The notes under the pieces: generated by a model
Database searches by the model: none
Seen by the model: only the letters and a program-made list of their open reading frames with translations
What the model was told of the DNA's origin: nothing
Source: Parasphingopyxis sp.
Lineage (GTDB): Bacteria > Pseudomonadota > Alphaproteobacteria > Sphingomonadales > Sphingomonadaceae
DNA length: 64,000 nucleotides
Direction: 5' to 3'
Assembly (NCBI RefSeq): GCF_028279465.1
Contig: NZ_JANQNS010000013.1
Location: forward strand, 124,001-188,000
Shown: piece after piece, positions 41,331-51,094 of the stretch
Layout: each line of letters begins with the position of its first letter
Numbering within the stretch: position 1 is the first letter of the stretch
Translations under genes and position numbers: made by a program

Positions 41331-41855
41331 TTATTCTTCCTCGATCGCCGCGGCCATGCGTTTCATGCCGCGATGAATATTGACTTTGACCAGCGATTCC
41401 GACTGGCCGGTTTTTTGCGAGGCTTCGGCGATGCTCAGCCCCTCTATCTTGACGAGTTTGATCACCAGCGCCTGTCTTTCCGGGATCGTGCCCAATAGCC
41501 GTTCCAGCCCGATCTTCGCCTCGACGGCCGGATCGGAGGGGTCGGCGGTGAGTTCCTCGTTCAGTTCCACCTCTTTCGCGCGATAGGCTTTGCGCAGATG
41601 GTCGATCCAGCGATAGCGCGCGATCGCCGCCAGCCAGGGCAGAAAGGCCCGGGTCGGATCGTAGGATGCGCGCTTCCGGTGGAGGGAGATCAATGTGTCC
41701 TGCACGAGATCGTCTAGGACATGCGGCCCGATCTTGCGGGCATAATAGCGTTTGAGCCAGGTCTCGCACTCGCCGAGCAAGGTGCGATAGGCTTTCTTGT
41801 CACCCTCTTGGGCGAGCGCCATGAGGCGCGCCAAAGTCTCGTCGTCGGCAACCAC
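41331..41855 (-). CDS. sigF: ECF sigma factor of the SigF type
   Basis: 174 residues from GTG 41855 (a stop lies four codons upstream). Region 2: VLDDLVQDTLISLHRKRASY and FLPWLAAIARYRWIDHLRKA. Region 4: LLGTIPERQALVIKLVKIEG and SIAEASQKTGQSESLVKVNI. It is paired with the DUF1109 anti-sigma factor immediately downstream, the arrangement of sigF-nrsF in Caulobacter. An exact GTAACC-N16-CGAA promoter on the same strand about 290 bp upstream implies autoregulation. Known sigma F regulons respond to heavy-metal oxidative stress. Confidence 0.9.
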   Translation of the reverse strand: MVADDETLARLMALAQEGDKKAYRTLLGECETWLKRYYARKIGPHVLDDLVQDTLISLHRKRASYDPTRAFLPWLAAIARYRWIDHLRKAYRAKEVELNEELTADPSDPAVEAKIGLERLLGTIPERQALVIKLVKIEGLSIAEASQKTGQSESLVKVNIHRGMKRMAAAIEEE

Positions 41856-42143
41856 CTTCTTGGTTTAGCATGCAAATCCGCGCTGTGTAGTGCGGGCGTG
41901 GCCGTGCGATCGAAAAGCGATGGGGCAAATAGGGGTGGGGAGCCATCCGACAGTATGCGACCCGTATAGTGCGGCCGCCGGATAGCCCCCCGGCCCTCGA
42001 TCGCCCGGACGCGCAGGGAGGCATCATGTGCGCGCCCGGTTCCCGGCTGCCTGCTCGGGGGCAACGTGCAAGCGGTTGGGAAGGGTACGATTCGAGGGGA
42101 AATTGACTGTTTCATTACATGGGTCCGGCTCTTCACTAACCGG
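41856..42143 (-). other. Long leader between sigF promoter and sigF; no gene seen
   Basis: 288 bp with several open frames, none with a ribosome site, family motif or normal codon use, so I call it untranslated. If the promoter at 42144-42169 is the one used, this stretch is the 5' leader of sigF-nrsF mRNA. It has C/G-rich tracts (CCCCCCGG) capable of folding. A small regulatory peptide cannot be excluded. Confidence 0.5.
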
Positions 42144-42169
42144 TTCGCCGTCATTCGCCCGCCGGTTAC
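42144..42169 (-). promoter_or_regulatory. SigF-type ECF promoter, GTAACC-N16-CGAA
   Basis: On the minus strand GTAACC (42169-42164), exactly 16 nt, then CGAA (42147-42144). This is identical to the Caulobacter sigma F consensus as I recall it. It points towards sigF and stands back to back with the groESL heat-shock promoter. Confidence 0.75.
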
Positions 42170-42209
42170 ACCCGCCGGTCAGAAAAATTCCGTGATATGC
42201 GAATTTTTC

Positions 42210-42240
42210 CTTGAAACATGCGGTCAGAGGCCTAGATGAG
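42210..42240 (+). promoter_or_regulatory. RpoH (sigma 32) type promoter of groESL
   Basis: CTTG (42210-42213), 17 nt, then CCTAGATGAG (42231-42240). The alphaproteobacterial heat-shock consensus is CTTG-N17-CYTATNTNNG, and all defined positions but one agree. It lies just upstream of the CIRCE element. Confidence 0.8.
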
Positions 42241-42246
42241 CCTCTG

Positions 42247-42273
42247 TTAGCACTCACCTGTTGAGAGTGCTAA
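42247..42273 (+). promoter_or_regulatory. CIRCE element (HrcA operator) of groESL
   Basis: TTAGCACTC (42247-42255), 9-nt spacer, GAGTGCTAA (42265-42273): a perfect match to the controlling inverted repeat of chaperone expression, bound by HrcA. It lies at or just after the expected transcription start, so HrcA would block initiation while RpoH activates. hrcA itself is not in the window. Confidence 0.97.
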
Positions 42274-42369
42274 AAACTGTTTTCGCACGATTGGCGATTG
42301 GCCGGGCGTTCCACGATGGAAAGGCCTTTCCGATCGCCTTGGATTTGGGAATTGAGGAAAGGAATTACA

Positions 42370-42657
42370 ATGGGATTTCGTCCGCTGCACGATCGCGTGC
42401 TCGTCCGCCGCGTAGAGGCCGACACCAAAACGGCCGGTGGCATCATCATTCCGGATAGCGCCCAGGAAAAGCCGCAGGAAGGCGAAGTCGTCGCCGCCGG
42501 CCAGGGTCTCAAGGCCGATGACGGCAAGGTTACGCCACTGGACGTCAAGAAGGGCGACCGCATTCTGTTCGGCAAATGGTCGGGCACCGAGGTCAAACTC
42601 GACGGCGAAGATCTGATCATCATGAAGGAAAGCGATATCCTCGGCGTCGTCGCCTAA
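42370..42657 (+). CDS. groES: Co-chaperonin GroES
   Basis: 95 residues. [20 protein letters not shown] with [16 protein letters not shown] (the mobile loop) and the C-terminal [16 protein letters not shown]. Caps the GroEL ring. ATG 42370 is preceded by GAGGAAAGG. Under joint RpoH/CIRCE control; 52 bp before groEL. Confidence 0.97.
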   Translation: MGFRPLHDRVLVRRVEADTKTAGGIIIPDSAQEKPQEGEVVAAGQGLKADDGKVTPLDVKKGDRILFGKWSGTEVKLDGEDLIIMKESDILGVVA

Positions 42658-42703
42658 GGGTCTCGCTTTTTTCATTCCGGGAACACGAAACATACAGAGG
42701 TAA

Positions 42704-44356
<1,653 letters not shown>

Positions 44357-44382
44357 GCCCAGGCGTCAGCCAACGAAAAAGA

Positions 44383-44417
44383 AGGGCCGGAGGGGAAACT
44401 CTCCGGCCCTTTTTTTG
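44383..44417 (+). terminator. Intrinsic terminator of groESL
   Basis: AGGGCCGGAG (44383-44392), 8-nt loop, CTCCGGCCCT (44401-44410), followed by seven further T. A perfect 10-bp GC-rich stem with a T tract. Confidence 0.95.
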
Positions 44418-44460
44418 CGTGCGGTGCGATGTTCAGTGCTGATGTGAGAATCGCGCTTGC

Positions 44461-44504
44461 AAGTCAGTCCGTGATGATCTAGCTGACTTACTGTAATAAT
44501 ACAG
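44461..44504. promoter_or_regulatory. Two adjacent palindromes upstream of the S41 peptidase gene
   Basis: AAGTCAG (44461-44467) with CTGACTT (44483-44489) is a perfect 7-bp inverted repeat, immediately followed by CTGTAATAATACAG (44491-44504), a 5-bp palindrome around ATAA. The ATG is 24 bp further on. Position and symmetry fit an operator; the regulator is not identifiable. Confidence 0.4.
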
Positions 44505-44527
44505 CATGTCATAAGAGGTGATCCGCG

Positions 44528-45844
44528 ATGTCCATTCTGCGCCACGCCGCGTTCGGCCTTGCCGTTCTGGCGACGCCGATAGTGCCCGTCTTCGCAACCG
44601 TGCCAACACAAACGACCGAACCGGCTGCGATTCTCTCTGCTGCCGAACTACGGGCCGATCTCGATACATGGCTCGAATGGACGCGCGACACGCATCCGGA
44701 CCTCGCGCACTCGGTTGAGCCAGGTGCCCTGGAGGCGGCCGCAAGCGCGCTGGCTGACGATCTTCCCGAAACCGTGACGCGCGCCGAAGCGTGGCGGCGG
44801 CTCGCCACACTCAATCCGCTATTGAACGATGCGCATATGGGTCTCGTGGTGCCCGAGCCGCCCGCCCTGCCGGACGGGACTGCCACGATGACTATCGCGA
44901 TAGAGGACGGCGCGCTTCGCGTGGTGGAAGGGGCGGATATCCTGCCCGACGGCAGTGTGATCGGGGCGGTCAACGGCCGCACTTGGGCCGAACTCCTGGG
45001 CACCTTGCGTCCACTTGTGCGCGGCGAAAGCGACCGGCTGCGCGAACATATTATCGAATTGAGACTGCGGCACTATCTGGCTCTCGCACTGGATGGCGAA
45101 CCGATCGACCGGCTCGATTATGTCGCGCCCGACGGTACGGCGGGGCAGGTTGTGATTGAAACTCCGATCGGCTTTTCGACCACCGAAACGGGAGACTTCG
45201 CGCTGAGCTGGCGCGATAGTGCGGCGATCCTCTCGGTTCCGAGTTTTGACCGCGATCGTGAGGAGGAGTTCGCCGTATTCCTGGCGGATGCGTTTGCAGA
45301 AATAGCAGCGCGGGGTGCCGATCATCTGGTTATCGATCTGCGCACGAACGGCGGCGGTGCCCATGATTTGTCGGACCGGCTCATGGCCTATCTGACGGAT
45401 CGCCCCTATTCGGCAATATCGGCGGTGACGGCGCGCATAACCGCTGAAAATCAGGCGCTTATTCCCGGCAGCACAATCGGTCAGATCGTCTCGGTTCCAT
45501 TTCAGCAGACGGTTTCGCCGCCTGAGGATATGGAGAACCGTTATTCGGGCCCGGTTACCATCATGATCGGCCCAGCCACGTACTCACAAGCCATCGTTTT
45601 TGCCGCAACAGCGCGGGACCATGAAGTGGCAAGGCTTACCGGACAGCCCACCGCCGGGCCGGCCAATCAGACCGGCCAAGTTCAAAGTCACAGGCTGCCG
45701 CATTCGGGCTTTACCGTCCGCGCGCCGCTTTACGTTCTGTATCGGGCTTCTGGGGATCCCAGCCGCGCGCCGCTGATGCCCGATATCGTCATTCCGGCCG
45801 ATGCCGATGATCCCATCGGCGCTGTTCTGGCAGTACCGGAATAG
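44528..45844 (+). CDS. Secreted S41 family (C-terminal processing-type) peptidase
   Basis: 438 residues. Signal peptide MSILRHAAFGLAVLATPIVP ending VFA. The N-terminal cap (WLEWTRDTHPDLAHSVEPG) and core S41 domain have RGADHLVIDLRTNGGGAHDL and the nucleophile Ser353 in IGPATYSQAIVFAATA. There is no PDZ domain, unlike CtpA-type enzymes; this resembles the tricorn-core-like periplasmic S41 proteins common in sphingomonads. Substrate unknown. The region between it and the groEL terminator carries two palindromes that may regulate it. Confidence 0.85.
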   Translation: MSILRHAAFGLAVLATPIVPVFATVPTQTTEPAAILSAAELRADLDTWLEWTRDTHPDLAHSVEPGALEAAASALADDLPETVTRAEAWRRLATLNPLLNDAHMGLVVPEPPALPDGTATMTIAIEDGALRVVEGADILPDGSVIGAVNGRTWAELLGTLRPLVRGESDRLREHIIELRLRHYLALALDGEPIDRLDYVAPDGTAGQVVIETPIGFSTTETGDFALSWRDSAAILSVPSFDRDREEEFAVFLADAFAEIAARGADHLVIDLRTNGGGAHDLSDRLMAYLTDRPYSAISAVTARITAENQALIPGSTIGQIVSVPFQQTVSPPEDMENRYSGPVTIMIGPATYSQAIVFAATARDHEVARLTGQPTAGPANQTGQVQSHRLPHSGFTVRAPLYVLYRASGDPSRAPLMPDIVIPADADDPIGAVLAVPE

Positions 45845-45859
45845 CATGGCGCGTTCGGC

Positions 45860-46288
45860 CTAGGCCGTCCCGATCACGAAGAGCAGATAGCCGGCGAGGA
45901 AGAGGCCCGAGGCGAAGGTGCCGAATGCGCCGATGACACGGGCCGCGATAAATATCTTGCTGCCGTCCTCGCCGTGCGAGCCCGTCAGCGAACCGAAGGC
46001 GAAGGCGTGCGACAGGCGCGCGACGACAAAGGCGCCGCCGACTATCGTCAGCACCTGCGGCGATCCGCCGACCAGTTCGGCAAGCGCTAGCACGACGAGG
46101 AAGAGCGCGGCATTCTCAGCCAGGTTGCCGTGACGGCGGACCTTGCGTTCAAGGTCCTTGTCGTCACCCATGCCGACGCCCGTATTGGTCTGCACCCGGT
46201 GCATGCCGACGAGGATCATGAAGATGAGCTGCAGGATTAGAATGATGGCAGCGACGCTGGCGGAGATGACGGGCAGGGGCATGAGCAT
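45860..46288 (-). CDS. MAPEG family membrane protein
   Basis: 142 residues, four membrane helices. The MAPEG signature region RVQTNTGVGMGDDKDLERKV is followed by RRHGNLAENAALFLVVLALA and VARLSHAFAF. Eukaryotic members act in eicosanoid and glutathione metabolism; bacterial ones may have glutathione transferase or peroxidase activity. ATG 46282 is an in-frame alternative start. It diverges from the LysR gene, a common regulator-target arrangement. Confidence 0.88.
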   Translation of the reverse strand: MLMPLPVISASVAAIILILQLIFMILVGMHRVQTNTGVGMGDDKDLERKVRRHGNLAENAALFLVVLALAELVGGSPQVLTIVGGAFVVARLSHAFAFGSLTGSHGEDGSKIFIAARVIGAFGTFASGLFLAGYLLFVIGTA

Positions 46289-46330
46289 CCTTTCGGATCG
46301 AAGTTGACGCGTAACGGGTCGAGACTTAGT

Positions 46331-46379
46331 GGTGCAATAATTTCACGTCCAAGGCAAAATATGCACCATAGTGTTGCAT
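46331..46379. promoter_or_regulatory. Inverted repeats in the MAPEG/lysR divergent promoter
   Basis: GGTGCA (46331-46336) with TGCACC (46362-46367), and ATGCA (46361-46365) with TGCAT (46375-46379), in a 121-bp AT-richer region between the divergent genes. LysR-type regulators bind such interrupted dyads (T-N11-A), so these are candidate autoregulatory sites. Confidence 0.45.
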
Positions 46380-46409
46380 AGATTAGCCAGTAGAGAGAGC
46401 GGTGATGCC

Positions 46410-47315
46410 GTGGCGCGTATTGCACATCCGGATTGGGAAGGGATCAAGACCTTCAAGGCCGTGATGGCGGCGGGCACGGTGCGCAAGGCGGCCGGCGAAC
46501 TCGGCGTACATCATTCCACCGTCAGCCGCCGAATAGAGGCGCTCGAACATTGCCTGAAGGTGCGCTTGTTCGATCGCCGCCCGGAAGGCTATGCGCCGAC
46601 CCAGGCGGGTGAGGAACTGGCGGCCGTGGCGGGTGATTTCGGCGATGCGATCGACGATATCATGCGGCGCATGGCCGGACAGGACGATGTGCTCCCGGGC
46701 AAATTGACCGTGACCATGGTCGAGCCGCTGGCCAGCGCGATCTTCGCCCCGCGCCTGGCGGAATTCAGCGATCGTCATCCCGGGCTCGAGCTCGATATTC
46801 TCGTCACCTATGCGGAGCTGGACGTGGCGCGGCGGGAGGCGGATATCGCGATACGGATGAATAACGATCCGCCCGAAACATTGGTCGGGAAACGCTATTT
46901 TCCCTATTATTGGACCGTGTACGCCGCACCTGCCTATCTGGAGTGCCATGACCTTGTCCGCGAGCCGGAGACAGGCCGATGGCTGGGCTGGGGTGATAGC
47001 GAGGACCGCTATCCGGAATGGACGAAAAAGACGGAATTCGCGCGCGTTCCGGTCTGGGGTGCATTTGATGGGCCGGCCCTGCAGATTGCTGCCGCCGAAG
47101 CTGGGCTGGGCCTCGCAATGCTGCCCTGCATGATGGGCGATATGGCTACCGGGCTCGTTCGCGCGACGAACCGTAAGCCTGAGCCGGGGCGGGATATCTG
47201 GGTGCTGACGCATAACGATCTGCGCCGGACCGCCCGGGTGCGCGCTTTCATGGACTTCGCCGACGTCGTGATCCGCGACAATCGGGCGCTGTTGACCGGC
47301 GAACGTCGGGACTAG
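46410..47315 (+). CDS. LysR family transcriptional regulator
   Basis: 301 residues from GTG 46410; the longer frame from 46371 lacks a ribosome site. N-terminal HTH (WEGIKTFKAVMAAGTVRKAA, ELGVHHSTVSRRIEALEHCL), then an effector domain with KLTVTMVEPLASAIFAPRLA and READIAIRMNNDPPETLVG. These are the usual LTTR landmarks. The MAPEG gene is the probable target; the effector is unknown. Confidence 0.88.
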   Translation: MARIAHPDWEGIKTFKAVMAAGTVRKAAGELGVHHSTVSRRIEALEHCLKVRLFDRRPEGYAPTQAGEELAAVAGDFGDAIDDIMRRMAGQDDVLPGKLTVTMVEPLASAIFAPRLAEFSDRHPGLELDILVTYAELDVARREADIAIRMNNDPPETLVGKRYFPYYWTVYAAPAYLECHDLVREPETGRWLGWGDSEDRYPEWTKKTEFARVPVWGAFDGPALQIAAAEAGLGLAMLPCMMGDMATGLVRATNRKPEPGRDIWVLTHNDLRRTARVRAFMDFADVVIRDNRALLTGERRD

Positions 47316-47321
47316 CCAGGG

Positions 47322-47534
47322 CTATTCTTCGGTTTCGGCCTGCGGTTCGGGCTCGGCGGCCTGGATGGCCGCTTCATATTCGGCCTGGGCCTCATCGAGC
47401 GCCGCTGCCGCTTCGTCGAGCTGACGCTCCTCCGCGCCGGTGAGACCGGTTTCGTCCTCGGCACCTGCGGAGCAAGCCGTCAGGACCAAGGCGCCCGTAA
47501 CAAGCGCGGCCGCAATCCCTTTTGAACGTGCCAT
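47322..47534 (-). CDS. Small acidic lipoprotein
   Basis: 70 residues from ATG 47534. Signal peptide MARSKGIAAALVTGALVLTA with lipobox LTAC, then a 45-residue Glu/Ala-rich helix (EERQLDEAAAALDEAQAEYE) ending EPEPQAETEE. No family recognised; possibly a coiled-coil envelope spacer. It is one of three neighbouring leftward lipoprotein genes with acidic low-complexity tails. Confidence 0.65.
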   Translation of the reverse strand: MARSKGIAAALVTGALVLTACSAGAEDETGLTGAEERQLDEAAAALDEAQAEYEAAIQAAEPEPQAETEE

Positions 47535-47582
47535 TCGCCATTCTCCCCCCGATGATCGATCGGACACTTCCGGCACCTATAC

Positions 47583-47618
47583 AGAAAAGGCCGCGCTCCG
47601 ATGCGGGGCGCGGCCTTC
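47583..47618 (-). terminator. Intrinsic terminator of the Ala-rich lipoprotein gene
   Basis: Read on the minus strand: AAGGCCGCGC, about 10-nt loop, GCGCGGCCTT, then TTCTG. A strong GC stem with a short T tract, 26 bp beyond the stop at 47644. Confidence 0.8.
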
Positions 47619-47643
47619 GCTGATAATCGACTATTGCCGGGCC

Positions 47644-47913
47644 TTATTCGGCCGGTGCTTCTTCGCCTTCGTCGCCGCTCATGGCGTCGTCAGCGGCAGC
47701 TTCCACCTCGTCGGCCATAGCATCCATTTCAGCCATCGCGTCGTCGGCGGCCGCTTCCATGTCGGCGGCAGCTTCTTCGGCAGCGGCTTCAACGTCCGCG
47801 GCCGCTTCTTCCGCGGCGTCCGTGGCGTCGCTGGCGGCTTCCTCGGCGGCGGTGCAGGCCATCAGGCCGAGCGAAGCGGCTACAGCCATTGGCAGTGCAA
47901 AAGTCTTCTTCAT
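47644..47913 (-). CDS. Ala/Asp/Glu-rich coiled-coil lipoprotein
   Basis: 89 residues from ATG 47913. Signal peptide MKKTFALPMAVAASLGLMAC with lipobox Cys20, followed by an almost pure A/E/D/M helix of repeated EAAAD and DAM units (for example ADVEAAAEEAAADMEAAADD). The pattern predicts a long amphipathic or coiled-coil helix, reminiscent of Lpp-like or entericidin-like proteins, though no real homology can be claimed. It has its own terminator, so it is probably abundant and separately transcribed. Confidence 0.7.
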   Translation of the reverse strand: MKKTFALPMAVAASLGLMACTAAEEAASDATDAAEEAAADVEAAAEEAAADMEAAADDAMAEMDAMADEVEAAADDAMSGDEGEEAPAE

Positions 47914-48046
47914 GGGTCTACTCTCCCAGAGTTTAACATATTGAGCGTAAAATGACTTTGGCTGTGGAGAGCATGCCTCCCCGCAACCCGTCGCCGCGCT
48001 TGTACCGTTCATGGGCGGTTAATGCAATATTGAGGTGTTTTGCACG

Positions 48047-48886
48047 CTATTCGGGCGGATCGGGAACTGCCGGTTCCATCCCGTCCATGTCTTCCATCTC
48101 TTCCATATCCTCGATCGCGGCTTCGAACGCGGCGTCTTCGCTATCGCTCAGATCCTCGCCATCGCCCGCGAACCCGGCCGTATCATAGTTCAGAATGACG
48201 GCCTCACGCTGCTCGAAATAGGCCGCGCGCGCCGCCGCATAGGGGTCCGCGCTGCTCTCGAGAAAGTCGTCCACGCCAGCCTCGATCAGTTCGGATCGGG
48301 TATTGACGATGCCCATGCCCCGGATCGCCCATTGCTCGGTGGTCGTCAGGTTGAGACCGCGGTCGAAAAAGATCTGCACGGGGTTGGCGATGAAATCGAC
48401 GATCGTGCCGACCGTGTCGCGCTGGGTCGACGGACCGAGTATCGGGTTCATGACATAGCCGCCATCGCCGACTCCCCAGACCGCGAGCGTCTGCCCGAAA
48501 TCCTCGGGTGCCGGCGCAATGCCGAGATCGGTGGCATGATCCGCCAGCCCGCCCACGCCGATCGTCGAATTGATGATGAACCGCCCGAGATTGCGCAGCG
48601 CCCGGCCGGGCCGACCCTGCAGCAGATTGTTGATGAAAGACCAGGGCTCGGTCAGATTGCGGAAGACGTTGGAGAGACCGCGCCGTGCCGGTTGCGGCGT
48701 TATCGCGCGATACACTTCGGTGACCGGGCGGACCGCCACATCGTCGATCGCCTGATTGGCGGCCCACATATCGCGGTTGAATTCCTCGTGCGGATCGCGG
48801 TCCGCCATGCCGTTCGGTCCGGCCATTGTCGTCGCGCAGGCGCCCAAAAACAGCATGAGCAGCAATGCGGTCAACAGTCTACGCAA
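48047..48886 (-). CDS. mlaA: Phospholipid-retrieval lipoprotein MlaA (VacJ)
   Basis: 279 residues. Lipobox LGACATT, then the MlaA core: DPHEEFNRDMWAANQAIDDV, RRGLSNVFRNLTEPWSFINN, GRFIINSTIGVGGLADHATD, and EDFGQTLAVWGVGDGGYVMN with PILGPSTQRD. MlaA removes misplaced phospholipids from the outer leaflet and hands them to MlaC. Unusual is a roughly 40-residue acidic, Met-rich tail (AAIEDMEEMEDMDGMEPAVP). No other mla genes are nearby. Confidence 0.94.
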   Translation of the reverse strand: MRRLLTALLLMLFLGACATTMAGPNGMADRDPHEEFNRDMWAANQAIDDVAVRPVTEVYRAITPQPARRGLSNVFRNLTEPWSFINNLLQGRPGRALRNLGRFIINSTIGVGGLADHATDLGIAPAPEDFGQTLAVWGVGDGGYVMNPILGPSTQRDTVGTIVDFIANPVQIFFDRGLNLTTTEQWAIRGMGIVNTRSELIEAGVDDFLESSADPYAAARAAYFEQREAVILNYDTAGFAGDGEDLSDSEDAAFEAAIEDMEEMEDMDGMEPAVPDPPE

Positions 48887-49014
48887 GATACTCGTCCCCC
48901 GGAGTCGGCCAGTGCGGGCAGCAGAAATGCCCGCGTGCTGCGGATGTGTCGAGTCATTTTGAGCGCGCAGATGATTGTCTATGGTGTCAGCCCTGCGCTA
49001 TGTGCGGCAGCGCT

Positions 49015-50997
49015 ATGGCTCTGTCATCTAATGGTTTAATCGCGCTTTCGCTGATCTTCGCTGCAATTTCGCCCCCATCAATTGCGATGGCGCAGGAACC
49101 TCAATCAGCGGAAGGGGAAGTTGGTTCTGCGATTCCGGACGAAATCCCGACCAGCGCATTCGGCGCCCGCTCGGAACTAAGCGGCGCGCAATTATCCCCC
49201 GATGGCAGCAAATTTGCCCTGATCGTGACCCGGGATGAGGCAACCTATATCAGCGTCTACGACGCTGATACTCATGAGCTGGCGAGCGGCTTGAACCTTG
49301 GCAGCGAACTGGATTTCAACTGGTTCCGCTGGGCTGGTAGCAACCGCATCCTGTTTTCGATGACAGGCCGCCACCGGCAAGATCTTTACAGTTTCTCCCG
49401 ACTCTACTCTCTCAATACCGAAACCCATGTCATGTACCCGTTGATCGGTCGGCACATGGCGCTCAATGGTGACGATATCGTCCATATTGATCCGGACGGA
49501 AACTATGTGCTGGCCAGCTTTGCCACGCGATCCCGCCGGCCTCCGGCAGTATGGCGGTTCGACCTTACGGGCGACGAACGACCCGAGCCTGTGTTGGTCC
49601 AGCCGGCGCGCAGCAACATTTTCGGTTACATCGCCGATGACACAGGCGTCCTCCGGATTGCGCTGCACCTGTCATATGGCGGTCGTGTTCGAATGCGCTA
49701 TCGGAGCGATGGCAACGGCGATTGGGACACCGTCGCCCGGGCGCGCCTCGATGATAATGATACGTTGGACCTTTGGGATTTTATGGGCCTGAGAGCGGGA
49801 AGCGACCAGGGCTTTTCAATCGGCGTGCCTGACGGTGGAGAGCGCAGGGTATTGATGGAGTTTGATTTTGCCACCGGCGAACCAGGCGACATCGTTTTCC
49901 AGTCTTCCGAGGAGGATGTGTCGACGGTTCTCTTTGACGAACAGCGGAACCCGATCGCCATTGCATATGCGGGCGAGACGTTTCGACGCGAATGGCTCGA
50001 TCCCGAAATCCAGGAATGGCGTCGCCAGCTGAGCGCCGCGTTGCCGCAGAGCCGCGTGTGGATCCTGGATATCACGGAAGATCGGAGCCGGATGCTGGTC
50101 CTTCAGGAAGGCCCGACGGATCCGGGTGCTCTTTATGTTTTCACACCGAGCGAAGGCCGACTCGATCTGTTTGCCGAATATCGCCCGCAGGTACCGCGGA
50201 CATTGTTGTCCGAGCCGAGTCCCATCCGGTACGATGCCCGCGACGGCACATCGATTCATGGATATCTGACCCTGCCTGTCGGCCGCCCTGGTGAAAATCT
50301 GCCGCTGATCGTCCATCCGCATGGCGGCCCGTTCGGAATTCGCGACACCGATCAATATAGTGACATGGTCCAGCTGCTGGCCAATCGCGGCTATGCGGTG
50401 ATCCAGCCCAATTTCCGTGGTTCCGGGGGCTATGGCGAAAGCTTCGAACTTCTCGGCAATGGTCAGATCGGCCGCGCGATGCAGGACGATCTCGACGATG
50501 CCGTCGCGTATCTTGTCGAGCAGGGAATAGTCGACCCGGACCGGGTCTGCATCGTCGGATCCAGCTACGGAGGTTTCGCCGCTGTCTGGGGTGCGATCCG
50601 CAATCCCGAAATCTATCGCTGTGCCGTCAGCTTTGCCGGTGTGATGCATTTCGAGCGGCAGTTGCAGCACGACCGCAACTTCCTCTTCCGCCGCAATCGC
50701 GGTCGGCATTGGGATCGTGTGGATGGGGATCAGACCAATTTCGATCTGGATGATATCTCCCCTGCGGTGCAGGTCGAGCGTCTCACTAGGCCAGTTCTCC
50801 TTGTCCACGGCGAAGAAGATAACCGGGTGCCTTTCAATCAGTATGAGTTGATGGTCGACCGCGCGGAAGATGCCGATATCGAGCTCGAGACCCTGACCTT
50901 CCCGGAATCAGGCCATGGATTTAACAGCGCTGCCGATGAAACCGCCTATTATGATGCGGTGGTCGATTTTCTCGCGCGCCACAATCCGTCCGACTGA
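49015..50997 (+). CDS. Secreted S9 family (prolyl oligopeptidase-type) peptidase
   Basis: 660 residues from ATG 49015 (ATG 49000 also possible). Signal peptide ending SIAMAQ. An N-terminal beta-propeller region (GARSELSGAQLSPDGSKFAL, RWAGSNRILFSMTG, DSR-type blades) precedes an alpha/beta hydrolase domain: PLIVHPHGGPFGIRDTD, NFRGSGGYGE, nucleophile Ser517 in VGSSYGGFAA, Asp in LLVHGEEDNRVP and His in PESGHGF. Dipeptidyl/acylaminoacyl peptidase-like; it would release peptides in the periplasm. Confidence 0.9.
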   Translation: MALSSNGLIALSLIFAAISPPSIAMAQEPQSAEGEVGSAIPDEIPTSAFGARSELSGAQLSPDGSKFALIVTRDEATYISVYDADTHELASGLNLGSELDFNWFRWAGSNRILFSMTGRHRQDLYSFSRLYSLNTETHVMYPLIGRHMALNGDDIVHIDPDGNYVLASFATRSRRPPAVWRFDLTGDERPEPVLVQPARSNIFGYIADDTGVLRIALHLSYGGRVRMRYRSDGNGDWDTVARARLDDNDTLDLWDFMGLRAGSDQGFSIGVPDGGERRVLMEFDFATGEPGDIVFQSSEEDVSTVLFDEQRNPIAIAYAGETFRREWLDPEIQEWRRQLSAALPQSRVWILDITEDRSRMLVLQEGPTDPGALYVFTPSEGRLDLFAEYRPQVPRTLLSEPSPIRYDARDGTSIHGYLTLPVGRPGENLPLIVHPHGGPFGIRDTDQYSDMVQLLANRGYAVIQPNFRGSGGYGESFELLGNGQIGRAMQDDLDDAVAYLVEQGIVDPDRVCIVGSSYGGFAAVWGAIRNPEIYRCAVSFAGVMHFERQLQHDRNFLFRRNRGRHWDRVDGDQTNFDLDDISPAVQVERLTRPVLLVHGEEDNRVPFNQYELMVDRAEDADIELETLTFPESGHGFNSAADETAYYDAVVDFLARHNPSD

Positions 50998-51058
50998 CCA
51001 GCAATTTCCAGTTTCCAGCGCTGGGGTCGGTATGTTTAAGGGGTTTTTAACCCGGAAT

Positions 51059-51094
51059 TTGACCACATATAAGGATATCTTTATATCCTTATGA
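51059..51094 (+). promoter_or_regulatory. Promoter overlapped by a 24-bp palindromic operator, methionine operon
   Basis: -35 TTGACC (51059-51064), 17 nt, -10 TATATC (51082-51087). ATAAGGATAT (51069-51078), 4 nt, ATATCCTTAT (51083-51092) is a perfect 10-bp dyad covering the spacer and the -10. Initiation about 7 nt after the -10 would fall on the ATG at 51095. ArsR proteins bind such dyads, so the gene is probably self-repressed. Confidence 0.75.

Noticed and set aside
41714..42154. Minus-strand open frames filling the sigF leader
   Set aside because: No recognisable motif, overlap with sigF in another frame, Arg/Pro/Ser-rich composition typical of chance frames in GC-rich DNA.
47644..47913. 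Considered as a designed or phage-like tail-fibre coiled coil because of repetitive EAAAD units
   Set aside because: A clear lipoprotein signal and private terminator make an ordinary small envelope lipoprotein more likely.
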